In this document: in pieces, positions 40,088 through 49,132 of the stretch
Numbering within the stretch: the first letter of the stretch is position 1
Layout: each line of letters opens with the position of its first letter
Source: Roseomonas sp. OT10
GTDB taxonomy: Bacteria > Pseudomonadota > Alphaproteobacteria > Acetobacterales > Acetobacteraceae
Reading direction: 5' to 3'
DNA length: 64,000 nt
Assembly: GCF_020991085.1 (NCBI RefSeq)
Contig: NZ_CP087719.1
Coordinates: 2,500,001-2,564,000 of the forward strand
Notes under the pieces: generated by a model
Seen by the model: only the letters and a program-made list of their open reading frames with translations
Database searches by the model: none
Told to the model about the DNA's origin: nothing
Made by a program: the position numbers and the translations under genes

Positions 40088-41349
40088 ATGGCCTGCGGCC
40101 ATGGCACCCGCTCGCCGCCCCGCTGCTGGCCACGCTGCTGCTCGCGCCCCTGGCCGGCTCGCTGCCCGGCCTCGCGCAGCAGCCGACGCGCGACGACGTG
40201 CGCGACGCCCGGCGCAGCGCCGCCACCGCCGAGGAAGCCGCCAGCGAGGCCGCCACCCGGGCCCGCGCCGCCGAGGCGGAGGAGGAGCGCCTGGCCGCCG
40301 CCCGCGCCCAGGCCGGGCGGCGGGCGGTCGCCGCCGGGACCGCCCTGCAGGAGGCGGCCGCGCGGCTGGACCGGGCGGAGGCGGCACGCGCCGCCGCCGA
40401 GGCCGCGGTCGAGGCGCGGGCGGCCGCGCTGATCCCCATGCTGCCCGCGCTGCGCCGGCTGAGCGCCTGGCCGGCCGAGACGCTGCTGGCCCTGCCCGTC
40501 CCGCCGGAGGAGGCGCTGCGCGGCGCCCTGGTGCTGCGTGGCGTCGCGCGCCACCTGGAGGCGGAGGCCGTCGCCTGGCGCCACGCCGCCGTCGAGGCCG
40601 CCGCCGCCGCCGCCCGCGCCACCGAGGAGCGCAGCGCCGTCGCCGCCGCGCGCGCCGAGGCGATGGCGGCGGAGGAAGCGGTCGAGGCCGGGCTGGCCGA
40701 GGCGCGGCGGCGCCGTGCCGGCGCGGTGGACGCCGAGACCATCGCCACCCGGCGCGCCGCCGCGACGGCCGCCCGCGCCCGCGACCTGCAGGGCGCCGTC
40801 GAGCGGCTGGAGCGGGAGGCACAGGAGCGGGAGCGGCGCCGGCTGGCCGAGGAGCGGGCGGCGCAGGAACGGGCGGAGCGGGCCCGGGCGGCCCGCCAGC
40901 AGGCGGAGCGGGACGCGGCGCGCGAGGCGGCGCGGGAGCGGGCCGAGGCCGCGGCGGCGCGGCAGGCCGACCCGGGCCCCGCCCCGCGCGGGGCCCGCGC
41001 CACGCCCGTCGCCGGCCGGGTCACCCGGGAATGGGGCGAGGGCGGGGCGCAGGGCCAGACCTGGACCACGCCGCCCCATGCCCGGGTGGTCAGCCCCTGT
41101 TCCGGCCGCATCGCCTTCGCCTCTCCCTTCCGGTCCTACGGGCTGTTGTTGATCGTGGATTGCGGCGGCGGGTACCATGTGGTCCTGGCCGGGCTGGAAC
41201 GGCTGGACGCCAGTGCCGGCCAGCGCGTTGCCGCCGGCGAGGCGGTGGGCGTGATGGGGGATGGGGATTCCGGCCGGCCCTCGCTCTATGTCGAATTGCG
41301 ACGGAGCGGACAGGCTGTGGACCCGCGCCCCTGGCTGCGTCAGGGTTAG
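40088..41349 (+). CDS. EnvC-like M23 peptidase-fold protein with a 5' frame break
   Basis: The main frame (40108-41349) encodes a hydrophobic signal segment PLLATLLLAPLAGSLPG then AQQ, a long Ala/Glu/Arg coiled coil (about 250 residues) and a C-terminal LytM domain with TPPHARVVSPCSGRIAFASP, LLIVDCGGGYHVVLAGLERL and AGEAVGVMGDGDSGRPSLYVELRR. EnvC-type proteins activate cell-wall amidases. LytM zinc ligands are largely replaced, as in EnvC. This frame has no start before GTG 40198, which lacks the signal. ATG 40088 (ribosome-binding site GGGAG) joins it if the C run 40118-40121 gains one C, and ATG 40101 if it loses one. Sequencing error, slippage or mutation are possible. Confidence 0.75.
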
Positions 41350-41451
41350 GGCGCCGGTCGGGGGACGTGCCGCCGGGTAACCTTTCGGGGATGCCTGGCA
41401 GGGAGACTGGTCGAGGAAGGCTTCTCTGGGTTGCGAAGGAGCGTGCGGCGA

Positions 41452-42837
41452 ATGCGGCACAAGGTGCGGACTTTGGCAGGTGTGACGGCGGCCTTCGCCG
41501 CGGGGGCCGTCGTGGGACCGCTCCTCACCTCCCCCGTGGTACAGGCTTTCGCGCAGGAAAGCGGCGGCCGGGCCGAGACCTATCGCCTGCTCAACCTGTT
41601 CGGGGACGTCTTCGAACGCGTCCGGGCCGAGTATGTCGAGCCGGTCAACGACCGCGACGTGATCGAGAACGCGATCAACGGCATGCTCACGGGCCTGGAC
41701 CCGCACAGCAGCTACATGAACGCGCGGTCCTTCCGCGACATGCAGGTGCAGACGCGGGGCGAGTTCGGCGGGCTGGGCATCGAGGTCAGCCAGGAGGGCG
41801 GCTACGTCAAGGTCATCTCGCCGATCGACGACACCCCGGCGCAGAAGGCGGGGATCAAGCCGGGCGACCTGATCACCAACCTCAACGGCACCTCCGTCCA
41901 GGGCATGTCCCTGCAGGAGGCGGTGGAGCAGATGCGCGGCGAGCGCGGCTCCTCCATCCGCCTGACCATCCGGCGGGAGGGCACGCCCACCCCGATCGAG
42001 CTGACCCTGACGCGGGAGACCATCCGCCCGCAGGTGGTCCGCGCCCGGCTCGAAGGCAACGACATCGCCTATATCCGCCTGACCTCCTTCAACGAGCAGA
42101 CGGAGGTCGGCCTCCGCCGCGCCCTGCAGCAGCTCCGGTCGCAGGCGCCGAACGGGCTGAAGGGGATGATTCTCGACCTGCGCAACAACCCGGGCGGGCT
42201 GCTGGACCAGGCGGTGCAGGTCTCGGACGACTTCCTCGACCAGGGCGAGATCGTCTCCACCCGCGCCCGGCGGCAGGAGGATGCGCAGCGCTGGAACGCC
42301 CGGTCCGGGGACATCGCCTCCGGCCTGCCGATCGTGGTGCTGATCAATGCCGGCTCCGCCTCGGCCAGCGAGATCGTGGCCGGCGCGCTGCAGGACCACC
42401 GCCGCGCCGTGGTGCTCGGGGTGAAGTCCTTCGGCAAGGGCTCGGTGCAGACGGTGATGCCGCTGCCGGGCAACGGCGCCATCCGCCTGACCACGGCGCG
42501 CTACTACACGCCCTCCGGCCGCTCGATCCAGGCGACGGGCATCGAGCCGGATGTGGAGGTGCTGGCGCAGCGCCAGGACACCGCCCAGCGGGACCGCGAG
42601 GCGGAGTTGCGCCGGGCCCTGCGGAACGACAACAGCACGGCAGGGCAGACCCGTCCGCCGGCGCCGCTGCCGCCGCTGAACCTGCCCGCCGGCCTGGTGG
42701 AGAAGATCCAGAAGATCCCGGCCGAGGACGCGCCCGCCTTCGACCCGACCAAGCCGGAGACGGACTTCCAGCTCCAGCAGGCGCTGGTGCTGGTGCGCGG
42801 GATGGCGGGCCAGCCGCAGCGCCGCGCCAGCCGCTAG
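41452..42837 (+). CDS. ctpA: S41 family C-terminal processing protease
   Basis: 461 residues from ATG 41452, with GGAG 10 nt upstream; TTG 41431 in frame is an alternative. A signal or anchor segment (residues about 8-35) precedes an N-terminal helical part. The PDZ domain is about 95-180 (GEFGGLGIEVSQEGGYVKV, DTPAQKAGIKPGDLI). The S41 core carries LRNNPGGLLDQAVQVSDDFL and the catalytic Ser and Lys in INAGSASASEIVAGALQDH and LGVKSFGKGSVQT. Such periplasmic proteases cut the C-termini of envelope proteins. The gene order envC-ctpA-deacetylase-rppH is the usual alphaproteobacterial one. Confidence 0.95.
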   Translation: MRHKVRTLAGVTAAFAAGAVVGPLLTSPVVQAFAQESGGRAETYRLLNLFGDVFERVRAEYVEPVNDRDVIENAINGMLTGLDPHSSYMNARSFRDMQVQTRGEFGGLGIEVSQEGGYVKVISPIDDTPAQKAGIKPGDLITNLNGTSVQGMSLQEAVEQMRGERGSSIRLTIRREGTPTPIELTLTRETIRPQVVRARLEGNDIAYIRLTSFNEQTEVGLRRALQQLRSQAPNGLKGMILDLRNNPGGLLDQAVQVSDDFLDQGEIVSTRARRQEDAQRWNARSGDIASGLPIVVLINAGSASASEIVAGALQDHRRAVVLGVKSFGKGSVQTVMPLPGNGAIRLTTARYYTPSGRSIQATGIEPDVEVLAQRQDTAQRDREAELRRALRNDNSTAGQTRPPAPLPPLNLPAGLVEKIQKIPAEDAPAFDPTKPETDFQLQQALVLVRGMAGQPQRRASR

Positions 42838-42846
42838 CCGCGCGAC

Positions 42847-44265
42847 ATGGCCCGGGGGGGCAAGGCAGGGGCCGGCGCGGGGGATCCCGGGGTCCGGCCA
42901 TCACGCTCGGCCGGGGGCTGGAAGGCGCTCGGCGCCTTCTGGCTCGTCGTGGTGATCGGACTGGCCGGGCTGGGCGGCGTGCTGCATCGCCTGGGGCCCC
43001 CACCCGACCTGGCCCCCCCACGCGAGGCGGCGGGCGGCGTGGCACCGGCCGCCGCGCCGGCCACCCCGTCCCCCGTCGCCGCCGCGACGCCCGCCACGGC
43101 CGAACCGCCGCCGGCCCTTGCCACCGAAGCGCCGGCCGGCATGGCGGCGGCAGGGGTCCCCGCCCCCGCCCTGACTGGGACCGGGGCCCTGACCGGGGCC
43201 GGGGCGGCTCCGGACGCGCCTGCCCCCGGCGGGGCCCTGCCCCCGGATGCCGCCCGCGCGGCCCCGGCGGAATCGTCCCCGTCTTCCCCGCCCGGCCCGG
43301 CCGAACCCACAGCCGCGGTGCCCGCGCGTCCGGCCACGGCCGTCGTCGCCGCGCTGCCCGCGGCGCCGCCGCCGCCGCCCCTGGCGCCCACCCGCCCGGC
43401 CGGGCCGGCCACGGCCGCCGTGATCCCCGCGCCCGATCCCGCGCTGCTCGAGCCGTCGCCCTACGGGCCGGTGCCACGGGTCGGCTCCGACGGGCGCACC
43501 TCCATCCGCGCCTATGGCCGGCTCTTCGCGCGCGACGACACCCGCCCGCGCGTCGCGCTGATCGTCGGCGGGCTGGGGCTGAACGCCGCGCTCAGCGAGG
43601 AGGCGATCCGCCGCCTCCCCCCCACGGTCGGCCTGGCCTTCAGCCCCTATGCCAGCCGCACCGAGGCGCTGGCCGAGCGCGCCCGGGCCCGCGGCATGGA
43701 GATGCTGATCGCCCTGCCGCTTGAGCCGAGCGGCTACCCGCTGAACGATCCCGGCGAGCGCGCCCTGCTCACCACGCTGGCCCCGGCCGAGAACATGGAC
43801 CGGCTGCTGTGGTCGCTGTCGCGGCTGCAGGGCTATGTCGGCGCCATCGGCGCGCTGGGGCCCATGCGGGGCGAACGCTTCGCCCAGGTGCCCGGCCTGC
43901 TGGCCATGGTGCAGGACGGGCTGCGCGAGCGCGGCCTGCTCTACGTCGATCCCCGCCCCGTCCTCCCGGCGGGCAGCCCCGCCCGTGCCTTCGGCCGCAA
44001 CGTCGACGTGGTGCTGGACGAGCCGGCGACGCGCGGCGAGATCGAGCGGCGGCTGGAGGAGCTGGAGCGGCAGGCGCGGGAACGCGGCTCGGCCCTCGGG
44101 ATCGCCGGGGACGCCTCGCCCGTGCTGGTGGACCGCGTCTCCGCCTGGGCGGCGGGGCTGGAGGGCCGCGGGCTGGTGCTGGCCCCGGTCACCGCCCTCA
44201 TCCGCCGGCCCGACGGGCGCCCGGAGGGGCGTGGCGAAGCCCGTCCGGAGGCTGCCGCGCGATGA
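42847..44265 (+). CDS. Divergent polysaccharide deacetylase family protein with Ala/Pro-rich linker
   Basis: 472 residues from ATG 42847, 9 nt after ctpA. After a basic tail and one membrane helix (about 27-47) comes a roughly 150-residue stretch of Ala, Pro and Thr, probably a flexible periplasmic tether. The C-terminal domain (about 215-450) is the DUF610/YibQ type: RVALIVGGLGLNAALSEEAI, TVGLAFSPYASRTEALAERA, MEMLIALPLEPSGYPLNDPG and YVGAIGALGPMRGERF. These are exported proteins of the carbohydrate deacetylase fold, with catalysis unproven. The stop overlaps the rppH start (ATGA). Confidence 0.9.
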   Translation: MARGGKAGAGAGDPGVRPSRSAGGWKALGAFWLVVVIGLAGLGGVLHRLGPPPDLAPPREAAGGVAPAAAPATPSPVAAATPATAEPPPALATEAPAGMAAAGVPAPALTGTGALTGAGAAPDAPAPGGALPPDAARAAPAESSPSSPPGPAEPTAAVPARPATAVVAALPAAPPPPPLAPTRPAGPATAAVIPAPDPALLEPSPYGPVPRVGSDGRTSIRAYGRLFARDDTRPRVALIVGGLGLNAALSEEAIRRLPPTVGLAFSPYASRTEALAERARARGMEMLIALPLEPSGYPLNDPGERALLTTLAPAENMDRLLWSLSRLQGYVGAIGALGPMRGERFAQVPGLLAMVQDGLRERGLLYVDPRPVLPAGSPARAFGRNVDVVLDEPATRGEIERRLEELERQARERGSALGIAGDASPVLVDRVSAWAAGLEGRGLVLAPVTALIRRPDGRPEGRGEARPEAAAR

Positions 44266-44774
44266 TCGACCTTCCCTATCGCCCCTGCGTCGGGGCGGTG
44301 CTGTTCAACGCCCAGGGGCTGGTGCTGGTCGCCCGCCGCGCCGACCAGCCGGCGGGGGAGGCCGGGGCCGGGGCCTGGCAACTGCCGCAGGGCGGGATGG
44401 ATGCCGGCGAATCCCCGCGTGAGGCCGTTCTGCGCGAGCTGATGGAGGAGGTCGGCACGGACCGCGCCGAGATCCTGGCCGAGCACGCGGAGTGGCTCAC
44501 CTACGACCTGCCGGAGCATCTGGTCGGCAAGGCCTGGGGCGGGCGCTGGCGCGGGCAGCGGCAGCGCTGGTTCGCCCTGCGCTTCACCGGCGCGGACTCC
44601 GACATCCGCCTCGACGCCGACGCGCACCAGGAGTTCGACGCCTGGCGCTGGGCCCGGCTGGAGGAGCTGCCGGACCTCGCCGTGCCCTTCAAGCGGGCGA
44701 TCTACGAGCGGCTGGCGGCGGATTTCGCGCCCTACGCCACTCCCTCCGGCGAGGCTCCCCTCAACCCGGCTTGA
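44262..44774 (+). CDS. rppH: RNA pyrophosphohydrolase
   Basis: 170 residues from ATG 44262, overlapping the previous stop by ATGA. RppH removes pyrophosphate from the 5' end of mRNA and so starts decay. The Nudix box lies at residues about 44-66, with the consensus G, E and REUXEE residues in place (QGGMDAGESPREAVLREL and MEEVGTDRAE). YRPCVGAVLFNAQGLVLVAR at the start and GQRQRWFALRFTGADSDI with FDAWRWARLEELPDLAVPFK at the end are typical. It converges with and overlaps the next gene by 14 nt. Confidence 0.93.
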   Translation: MIDLPYRPCVGAVLFNAQGLVLVARRADQPAGEAGAGAWQLPQGGMDAGESPREAVLRELMEEVGTDRAEILAEHAEWLTYDLPEHLVGKAWGGRWRGQRQRWFALRFTGADSDIRLDADAHQEFDAWRWARLEELPDLAVPFKRAIYERLAADFAPYATPSGEAPLNPA

Positions 44775-45747
44775 GCCCGCGCTCCTTCACCACCTCTGCC
44801 CAGACCGTCATCTCGCGCTCCAGGAACTCGCCCAGCGCGGCGCGGGACATCGGCGCCACCTCCACCCCGTCCCGGGCGAAACGGTCGCGCAGCCCGGACA
44901 GGGCGGCCGTGGCCTCGGCATTCAGCCGCGCCAGGATCGGCGCCGGCACGCCGGCCGGGGCGAGCAGGGCGAACCAGTTGCCGGTGGCGAAGCCCTCCAG
45001 GCCGGGCGTCTCCGCGATCGTGGGCACCTCCGGCATGGCCTCGCTGCGGGTCCCGGCGCTGAAGGCGATGGCGCGCAGCCGCCCGTCGCGCACCAGCGGC
45101 AGGGCGGAGGCCGGGTCGTCGAACATCGCGTCGACATTGCCGGCGACGAGGTCGGGCAGCGCCGGGCCGGTGCCGCGATAGGGCACGTGGACCAGCGGCG
45201 CGCCGCTGCGGCTGGCCAGCAGCTCCAGCGACATGTGGCTCATCGAGCCGTTGCCGGGCGAGGCCGTGTTCAGCCCGCCCTTGCTCCGCGCGAGGGCCAG
45301 CAGCCCGGCGAGGTCGCGCGCCGGGGACGCCTCCGGCACCAGGAGGAACAGCCCGTTGCGGACCAGAAGGGTCACCGGGGCGAAGTCCCGGCGCGGCTCG
45401 TAGGGCAGGCTGGGGAAGAGCGCGGGATTCACCGCGAAGGGCGCGCCGACCACGAGGAGGGAATGCCCGTCCGGGGCCGCCCGCGCCACGGCGGCGGTGC
45501 CGAGCTGGGTGGCGGCGCCGGGCTTGTTCTCGACCACCACGGGCTTGCCGAGCGCGCGCGAGAGCGGTTCCGCCAGGGCGCGGGCGGCGATGTCGGCGGT
45601 GCCGCCCGGCGCGGCCGGCACGGTTAGCGAGACGGGGCGGGAGGGGAAGGCCTCCTCCGCCCGCGCAGCGGCAGCGAGGGCGAGCAGCGGCAGGCTGGCG
45701 AGGCCGCGACGGGAGAGGCGGGCTGCGGGGGGCGAGTCGTCGGTCAT
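44761..45747 (-). CDS. Tripartite tricarboxylate (Bug) family substrate-binding protein (orphan)
   Basis: 328 residues from ATG 45747 (an in-frame ATG at 45756 would add three). A basic N-terminus and hydrophobic stretch ending AAAARAEE give a signal peptide with twin Arg. The Bug fold is clear: PSRPVSLTVPAAPGGTADIA, VVENKPGAATQLGTAAVA, YEPRRDFAPVTLLVRNGLF and PYRGTGPALPDLVAGNVDAM. Family members bind carboxylates for TctA/TctB importers or act alone; no such importer is adjacent. The 3' end overlaps the convergent rppH by 14 nt. Confidence 0.92.
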   Translation of the reverse strand: MTDDSPPAARLSRRGLASLPLLALAAAARAEEAFPSRPVSLTVPAAPGGTADIAARALAEPLSRALGKPVVVENKPGAATQLGTAAVARAAPDGHSLLVVGAPFAVNPALFPSLPYEPRRDFAPVTLLVRNGLFLLVPEASPARDLAGLLALARSKGGLNTASPGNGSMSHMSLELLASRSGAPLVHVPYRGTGPALPDLVAGNVDAMFDDPASALPLVRDGRLRAIAFSAGTRSEAMPEVPTIAETPGLEGFATGNWFALLAPAGVPAPILARLNAEATAALSGLRDRFARDGVEVAPMSRAALGEFLEREMTVWAEVVKERGLKPG

Positions 45748-45972
45748 GGCGCCCATGGTGCAATTGCGAGGCCAGGGTCCGACAGCCGGAAGATGGGGCG
45801 GATGCGGGCCCCGTCCGGCCCGACGGGCGGCATCGGGCAGGTCCAGCCGCAGCCGCCGCCAGGCACGGCGCCGGCGGGGCCGCGGGCCCTCGGCCAGGGC
45901 CGCACCGGGCATGTCGCATTCCTGCAACGGCCCCGCGTGACCTGCGTGCGGCGCCGTGCTAGCGGCGCATCC

Positions 45973-46704
45973 ATGCTCAAGCGCCTGCTGCGGCATCCCG
46001 CGACGCTCGCGCTCGGGGCGCGGCTGATCGGCCTGTACCTCGGCTTCTGCTATGCCACCACGCGCTGGACCGTGCTGGGGGCGGAGCGGATCGCGCCGAC
46101 CGTGGAGCGGGGCGGGCCGCTCGTCGTCTCCTTCTGGCACGAGCGCCTGCCGCTGATGCCCGTCCTGTGGCGCAAGGCGCGGGTGATCTTCCCGGTGCTG
46201 TGCCCGAAGCGCGTACACGTCCTGGTCTCCCGCCACCGCGACGGCCGCTTCATCGGCGCCGTCATGCGGCAGTTCGAGCTGGAGATGGTGCACGGTTCCA
46301 CCTCGCGCGGCGGCGCCGCGGCGGCGATGGCCATGCTGCGCAGCCTGCAGGACGGGCAGATCGCGGCGATCACCCCGGACGGGCCGCGTGGCCCGGCGCG
46401 GGAAGCGGCGCCGGGCGTGGCGCAGCTCGCCGCGGTCAGCGGCGTGCCGGTGGTCCCCTGCGCCGCGGCGACCACGCGGATGCGGCTGCTGCCCTCCTGG
46501 GACCGCATGCGCCTGCCCCTGCCCTTCGGGCGCGGCGCGGTGGTGGTGCGGCCGGTGATCCAGGTGCCGCGGGAGGGGGCGGAGCTGTTGCTGCCGCTGA
46601 TCGCGTCGGAGATGGATGCAGCCTGCGTCGAGGCCGACGACTGGGCCGGGCGACCGGCCGCCGAGCGCGTGCCCGCCGCGCGGACCCGGGCGGAGCGACC
46701 TTGA
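45973..46704 (+). CDS. DUF374 lysophospholipid acyltransferase family protein
   Basis: 243 residues from ATG 45973. One N-terminal hydrophobic helix (LALGARLIGLYLGFCYATTR) is followed by the DUF374 acyltransferase core: VVSFWHERLPLMPVLW, LVSRHRDGRFIGAVMRQFEL, HGSTSRGGAAAAMAMLRSL, the signature ITPDGPRGPAREAAPGV and LAAVSGVPVVPCAAAT. It probably acylates lipid A or a related precursor at the inner membrane. It lies 31 nt upstream of waaA and ahead of lpxK, which supports a lipopolysaccharide role. Confidence 0.9.
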   Translation: MLKRLLRHPATLALGARLIGLYLGFCYATTRWTVLGAERIAPTVERGGPLVVSFWHERLPLMPVLWRKARVIFPVLCPKRVHVLVSRHRDGRFIGAVMRQFELEMVHGSTSRGGAAAAMAMLRSLQDGQIAAITPDGPRGPAREAAPGVAQLAAVSGVPVVPCAAATTRMRLLPSWDRMRLPLPFGRGAVVVRPVIQVPREGAELLLPLIASEMDAACVEADDWAGRPAAERVPAARTRAERP

Positions 46705-46735
46705 GGCATCCCGCCCCGCGCCACGGGCCGGCGCC

Positions 46736-48007
46736 ATGAATCCGGTGGGGCGCCTCTGGTCGGGCGTGGCGCGGGTGACGGCGCCGCTCTGGCGGCTGCA
46801 CCTGCGCCGGCGCGTGGCCAAGGGGAAGGAGATCGCGGCCCGGCTGCACGAGCGGCGCGGCGAGGGCGCCGCCCGCCCGCCCGGCCCGCTGCTCTGGCTG
46901 CACGCCGCCAGCGTGGGGGAGAGCCTGTCGCTGCTGCCCCTGCTCGAGGCGCTGGATGCCCGCAGGCCCGACCTGCACTTCCTCGTCACCACGGGCACGG
47001 TGACCTCGGCCGAGCTGCTGCTGCGCCGGCTGCCCGACTCGCTGCGGCCGCGGGTGACCCACCGCTTCGCCCCGCTCGACGTGCCGGCCTGGACGGCGCG
47101 CTTCCTGGACGGCTGGCGGCCGGATGCCGGTGTCTTCGTGGAGAGCGAGCTGTGGCCGAACCTGCTGGCCGCGGCGCGGCGGCGCGGAGTGCCGATGGCG
47201 CTGCTGAACGCCCGGCTCTCCGCCCGCTCCGCCCGGGCCTGGCGCTGGGCGCCCGGGCTGGCGCGGCGGACGCTGTCCACCTTCCATGCCGTGCTGGCCC
47301 AGACGGAGGAGGATGCGGCGCGGCTGCGGGAGCTGGGCGCGCCGGCGGCCGAGGGCGCGGGAAACCTGAAATACGCCGCGGCCCCCCTGCCCTGCGACAC
47401 GGCGGAGCTGGCGCGGCTGCGCCGCCTGCTTGCCGGCCGCCCCGTCCTGCTTGGCGCCAGCACCCATCCCGGGGAGGAGGCGCTGCTCGCCCTGGTGCAG
47501 GCCGAGCTGGCCGGCCGCCTGCCCGGCCTGCTGACCATCCTGGTGCCGCGCCATCCCGAGCGCGGCGCCGCCCTGGCGCGCGAGCTGCCCGGGGCGGTGC
47601 GGCGCTCCGAGGGGCGGGACCCCGGGCCGGCGACGGGGCTGTGGATCGCCGACACGCTCGGCGAGCTGGGGCTGTTCTACCGGCTGGCCGGGGCCGCCGT
47701 GATCGGCAAGTCGCTGCTGCCGCCGGGGGGCGGGCAGAATCCGCTGGAGCCGGCGCGGCTGGGCTGCCCGGTGATCCTCGGCCCGCACATGCAGAACTTC
47801 GCCGCCATCGCGGATCGGCTGGCCGGCGCCGGCGGCGCGGTGCGGCTGCCCGACGCGGCGGCGCTGGCGGATGCGGCGGCCGCCGTGCTAACCGATCCGC
47901 AACATGCGTCACGGTTGCGTCACGCAGCCGGCCGCATCGCGGCGGAAGCGGCCGGGCTGGCGGACAGGATGGCCGCCGTGGTCATGGAGCTGCTGCCCCC
48001 CCGGTAG
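46736..48007 (+). CDS. waaA: 3-deoxy-D-manno-octulosonic acid transferase
   Basis: 423 residues from ATG 46736. WaaA transfers Kdo from CMP-Kdo to lipid IVA on the cytoplasmic face of the inner membrane. The N-terminal anchor region precedes PPGPLLWLHAASVGESLSLL (substrate Glu in VGES). VTTGTVTSAELLLRRLP, PDAGVFVESELWPNLL and LGELGLFYRLAGAAVIGKSL follow, and GGGQNPLEPARLGCPVILGP closes the GT30 donor site. lpxK follows after 36 nt, an arrangement found in many Gram-negatives. Confidence 0.95.
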   Translation: MNPVGRLWSGVARVTAPLWRLHLRRRVAKGKEIAARLHERRGEGAARPPGPLLWLHAASVGESLSLLPLLEALDARRPDLHFLVTTGTVTSAELLLRRLPDSLRPRVTHRFAPLDVPAWTARFLDGWRPDAGVFVESELWPNLLAAARRRGVPMALLNARLSARSARAWRWAPGLARRTLSTFHAVLAQTEEDAARLRELGAPAAEGAGNLKYAAAPLPCDTAELARLRRLLAGRPVLLGASTHPGEEALLALVQAELAGRLPGLLTILVPRHPERGAALARELPGAVRRSEGRDPGPATGLWIADTLGELGLFYRLAGAAVIGKSLLPPGGGQNPLEPARLGCPVILGPHMQNFAAIADRLAGAGGAVRLPDAAALADAAAAVLTDPQHASRLRHAAGRIAAEAAGLADRMAAVVMELLPPR

Positions 48008-48043
48008 CCACCGGGGCGGTCTTGGGAGAGAGGACGACGCGTC

Positions 48044-49033
48044 ATGCGTGCCCCCGAGTTCTGGAGCGGGGACGGAGGGGGAGTGCTGCCCTGGCTCCTG
48101 TCTCCCATCGCGAAGCTCTACGCGCAGGCCACGGCCCGGCGCGTGGCGAAGCCCGGCTGGCACGCCCCGGTGCCGGTCATCTGCTGCGGCAACGTCACCG
48201 CCGGCGGCGCGGGCAAGACCACCCTGGCGCTCGACCTGGGGCGCCGCCTGTCGGACCGGGGCCTGGCCGTGCATTTCCTCTCGCGCGGCTATGGCGGCAG
48301 CCTGAAGGGCCCGGTGCGGGTCGACCCGGCGAAGCACAGCAGCGAGGAGGTGGGGGACGAGGCGCTGCTGCTGGCCGCCGAACGCCCCGCCTGGATCTCC
48401 GCCGACCGTGCCGCCGGCGCGCGCGCCGCGATCGAGGGCGGCGCGCAGGTCATCGTGATGGATGACGGGCTGCAGAACCCGACGCTGGAGAAGGACCTGG
48501 CGCTGCTGGCCGTCGACGGCTCCTACGGCTTCGGCAATGGCTGGGTGATCCCCTCCGGGCCGCTGCGCGAGCCGGTGGAGGCGGCGGCCCAGCGTGCCCG
48601 TGCCGCCGTGCTGATCGGCGAGGACACGACGGGCGCGCTGGAGAAGCTGCCGCGCGGCCTGCCCGTGCTGCGCGCCCGGCTGGTGCCGGGGCCCGAGGCG
48701 GCGATGCTGAAGGGCCAGCCCGTCTTCGCCTTCTGCGGCATCGGCAACCCGCGCAAGTTCTTCGCCAGCCTGCAGGAGGCGGGGGCGGTGATCGCCGGGC
48801 GCGCGGCCTATGCCGACCACTATCCCTTCGATGCCGGCGACCTGCGCGACCTGCTGGCCGAGGCGGAGCGGCTGCGCGCCATTCCCGTCACCACCCGGAA
48901 GGACTTCGTCCGCCTGCCGCCCGCCTTCCGCTCCCGGGTGACGGTGCTGAACATCACGCTGCGCTGGGAGGAGCCGCTGGCGATCGAGAGCCTGCTCGAC
49001 CCGCTGGCCCAGCGCGTGCCCGTGCCGGCCTGA
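48044..49033 (+). CDS. lpxK: Tetraacyldisaccharide 4'-kinase
   Basis: 329 residues from ATG 48044. LpxK phosphorylates the lipid A disaccharide to give lipid IVA. MRAPEFWSGD at the start, the membrane-associating first 40 residues and the P-loop VTAGGAGKTTLALDLGRRL (residue about 52) are typical. HFLSRGYGGSLKGPVRV and EVGDEALLLAAERPAWISAD with the VIVMDDGLQNPTLEKDLALL motif complete the kinase core. The C-terminal VTTRKDFVRLP segment is standard. Preceded by waaA and followed by a CorA-type transporter. Confidence 0.96.
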   Translation: MRAPEFWSGDGGGVLPWLLSPIAKLYAQATARRVAKPGWHAPVPVICCGNVTAGGAGKTTLALDLGRRLSDRGLAVHFLSRGYGGSLKGPVRVDPAKHSSEEVGDEALLLAAERPAWISADRAAGARAAIEGGAQVIVMDDGLQNPTLEKDLALLAVDGSYGFGNGWVIPSGPLREPVEAAAQRARAAVLIGEDTTGALEKLPRGLPVLRARLVPGPEAAMLKGQPVFAFCGIGNPRKFFASLQEAGAVIAGRAAYADHYPFDAGDLRDLLAEAERLRAIPVTTRKDFVRLPPAFRSRVTVLNITLRWEEPLAIESLLDPLAQRVPVPA

Positions 49034-49132
49034 ACCGGGACGGCGGGCCCCGGCGCGGAGATCGCCGCGGCCGTTTTCCGCCGGGCGGAATCCGCTCTAA
49101 CCTCCCCCCGCCGGGCGGGGAGGAGGACGGAG

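Noticed and set aside
40198-41349. GTG 40198 as the true start of the EnvC-like protein
   Set aside because: It would remove the in-frame signal segment needed for a periplasmic LytM-domain protein, and no ribosome-binding site precedes it.
42990-43440. Ala/Pro-rich region of the deacetylase as a separate repeat element
   Set aside because: It is an in-frame low-complexity linker without a regular repeat unit.
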